A DNA stretch of 6,289 bases from Paracoccaceae bacterium. Its GTDB lineage: Bacteria; Pseudomonadota; Alphaproteobacteria; Rhodobacterales; Rhodobacteraceae. Location: contig JAAUPC010000210.1 of assembly GCA_012036325.1 (NCBI GenBank), positions 1 to 6,289 on the forward strand, in the 5' to 3' direction. The notes beneath the pieces are model-generated. The model did not search any database. It worked only from the letters and a program-made list of their open reading frames with translations, and was not told the origin of the DNA. Shown here piece by piece: positions 5,813 through 6,289 of this stretch (position 1 is the first letter of the stretch; each line of letters begins with the position of its first letter). The translations under genes were made by a program, and so were the position numbers.

Positions 5813-5823
5813 CCGAGAGTAGC

Positions 5824-5897
5824 GCGGGCGTTGTGTAATGGTAAGACCTTAGCCTTCCAAGCTAAAGACGCGGGTTCGATTCCCGCCGCCCGCTCCA
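5824..5897 (+). tRNA. tRNA-Gly (anticodon TCC)
   Basis: A 74-base cloverleaf decoding GGA/GGG glycine codons. Acceptor stem GCGGGCG (5824-5830) pairs fully with CGCCCGC (5887-5893). Anticodon stem TTAGC/GCTAA (5849-5853, 5861-5865) carries the loop CTTCCAA with anticodon TCC at 5856-5858. The variable loop is four bases (AGAC). T-arm GCGGG/CCCGC has loop TTCGATT (5870-5886). The discriminator is T5894 and CCA (5895-5897) is encoded in the DNA. The D-loop carries TAATGGTAA. All stems pair, so the gene looks functional, unlike several nearby coding genes. Confidence 0.97.
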
Positions 5898-5969
5898 CCC
5901 CCCTATGCCTTGCCCTTCGTTGGAGTGTCCGCGCTGGGCAGGGGGTTCGATGATTGCAATTTCAAGGAC

Positions 5970-5997
5970 TTGCCTGTTCGCTTTAAGGAATTGTAAA
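5970..5997 (+). promoter_or_regulatory. Weak candidate promoter before the Tat-signal gene
   Basis: TTGCCT (5970-5975), a 16-base spacer, then TGTAAA (5992-5997), in a locally AT-rich patch about 75 bases before the start codon at 6071. Hexamer matches are partial. It is listed because this is the only AT-rich patch in the 173-base gap between the tRNA and the gene. Confidence 0.2.
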
Positions 5998-6070
5998 GAC
6001 TTGCCCGCCCCTTGCGACGGAAACCCTGTCGCCCCACGTATCATGGGCCTAAGCGCACACGGAGCCTGTC

Positions 6071-6289
6071 ATGCCGCATCCCGATGAACCCGCCGCAATC
6101 GAAAAGGTCGGCCATGAGGCCGGGCAGGGCCATGGGCCCGAAGGGCTTGCCGCTGATCTGCCGCATCTGATGACCCGGCGCCTGATGGTGGCGGGGCTTG
6201 CGATGGGGGGGGCTGCACTTTCGCTTTGGGCGGCGCGTGGCGGGGCGGCGGTGACCGGAACGGCGGCGGACGGGTCTGTCTGCATCGGC
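6071..6289 (+). CDS. Tat-signal protein N-terminus, possibly an intradiol ring-cleavage dioxygenase
   Basis: Open from ATG 6071 to the window edge (73 residues). GGAG at 6060-6063 gives a properly spaced ribosome site and decides this start over the in-frame ATG at 6170. Residues 1-33 are polar and His/Asp/Glu-rich, ending LPHL. Then come the twin-arginine motif MTRRLMV (Arg36-Arg37), a hydrophobic core AGLAMGGAALSLWAA (41-55) and small residues (RGGAAVTG), fitting a Tat signal with an unusually long n-region. The last visible residues, ADGSVCIG, resemble the start of secreted intradiol dioxygenase-like proteins (protocatechuate 3,4-dioxygenase superfamily), where a Cys-containing strand precedes an E-T-x-G-P-[FY]-P motif. 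That motif lies outside the window, so the family call is a guess; the Tat signal is well supported. Confidence 0.55.
   Translation, partial: MPHPDEPAAIEKVGHEAGQGHGPEGLAADLPHLMTRRLMVAGLAMGGAALSLWAARGGAAVTGTAADGSVCIG

Larger units (their letters stand above)
5439..5823. other. Non-coding stretch between oxyR and tRNA-Gly
   Basis: No frame here reads like a known protein. Short frames exist (for example from ATG 5494 to a stop near 5604), but they lack a ribosome site and recognisable motifs. The stretch holds a possible oxyR terminator (5502-5542), a concentric hairpin (5633-5687), a short palindrome (5741-5753) and the tRNA promoter (5784-5812). Confidence 0.6.

Noticed and set aside
5899..5945. 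Possible terminator after tRNA-Gly (CCCCC/GGGGG with inner TGCCC/GGGCA)
   Set aside because: The stem has a 7-base one-sided bulge, a 20-base loop and no T tract, so pairing by chance in GC-rich DNA is likely.
5862..6044. Minus-strand frame ending SGRRESNPRL
   Set aside because: This is the familiar false protein produced by translating the antisense of a tRNA; the tRNA-Gly explains it.
1..6289. CRISPR array, transposase, phage or toxin-antitoxin system
   Set aside because: No regularly spaced repeats, no transposase or integrase motifs, no terminal repeats at the breakpoints and no recognisable toxin or antitoxin.

Overview
High-GC proteobacterial DNA. Most of it (about 460-6289) reads like a Rhodobacterales-type alphaproteobacterium. 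The first ~455 bases encode a type II secretion GspF protein that looks betaproteobacterial (Burkholderiales-like). These taxon assignments come from remembered protein similarity, not from a search. The window does not read as one continuous locus. At three places (about 447-475, 3050-3085 and 4785-4820) one gene is cut off in mid-domain and an unrelated gene, on the opposite strand and also cut off, begins. An assembly or cloning chimera, or a heavily rearranged and decaying segment, explains this better than a new system.

Layout. 1-456 (+): inner piece of gspF. 458-824 (-): N-terminal receiver of a response regulator with Ala at the phospho-acceptor site. 839-2197 (-): complete membrane sensor histidine kinase, 14 bases upstream of that regulator and in one operon with it. 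2198-2507: divergent intergenic region with an AGGT/ACCT palindrome cluster. 2511-2915 (+): intact receiver-only response regulator. 2898-3065 (+): N-terminal fragment of a MurG-like (COG4671-type) glycosyltransferase, separated from the regulator's frame only by an in-frame TAG. 3085-4338 (-): SulP anion transporter broken by one in-frame stop and two 1-base frameshifts and cut before its C-terminus. 4348-4800 (-): metallo-beta-lactamase-fold (persulfide-dioxygenase/Blh-like) gene with an internal TAG and a lost metal-ligand His. 4819-5438 (+): C-terminal sensor domain of OxyR with the second redox cysteine replaced by Tyr. 5439-5823: non-coding, with hairpins and a convincing tRNA promoter. 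5824-5897 (+): tRNA-Gly(TCC), complete with CCA. 6071-6289 (+): start of a Tat-signal-bearing secreted protein, possibly an intradiol dioxygenase.

Functional reading. Kinase, regulator and the divergent single-domain receiver would form a local signalling cluster. The MBL hydrolase and SulP (9-base gap, same strand) form an operon of the type expected for sulfide/persulfide oxidation and sulfur-oxyanion transport. OxyR would be a peroxide sensor. The damage (stops, 1-base deletions, lost catalytic residues) is concentrated in 2.9-5.2 kb, while the 2-kb kinase/receiver stretch is clean apart from the single Asp-to-Ala change. I found no CRISPR array, transposase, phage gene or evidence of a new multi-gene system.
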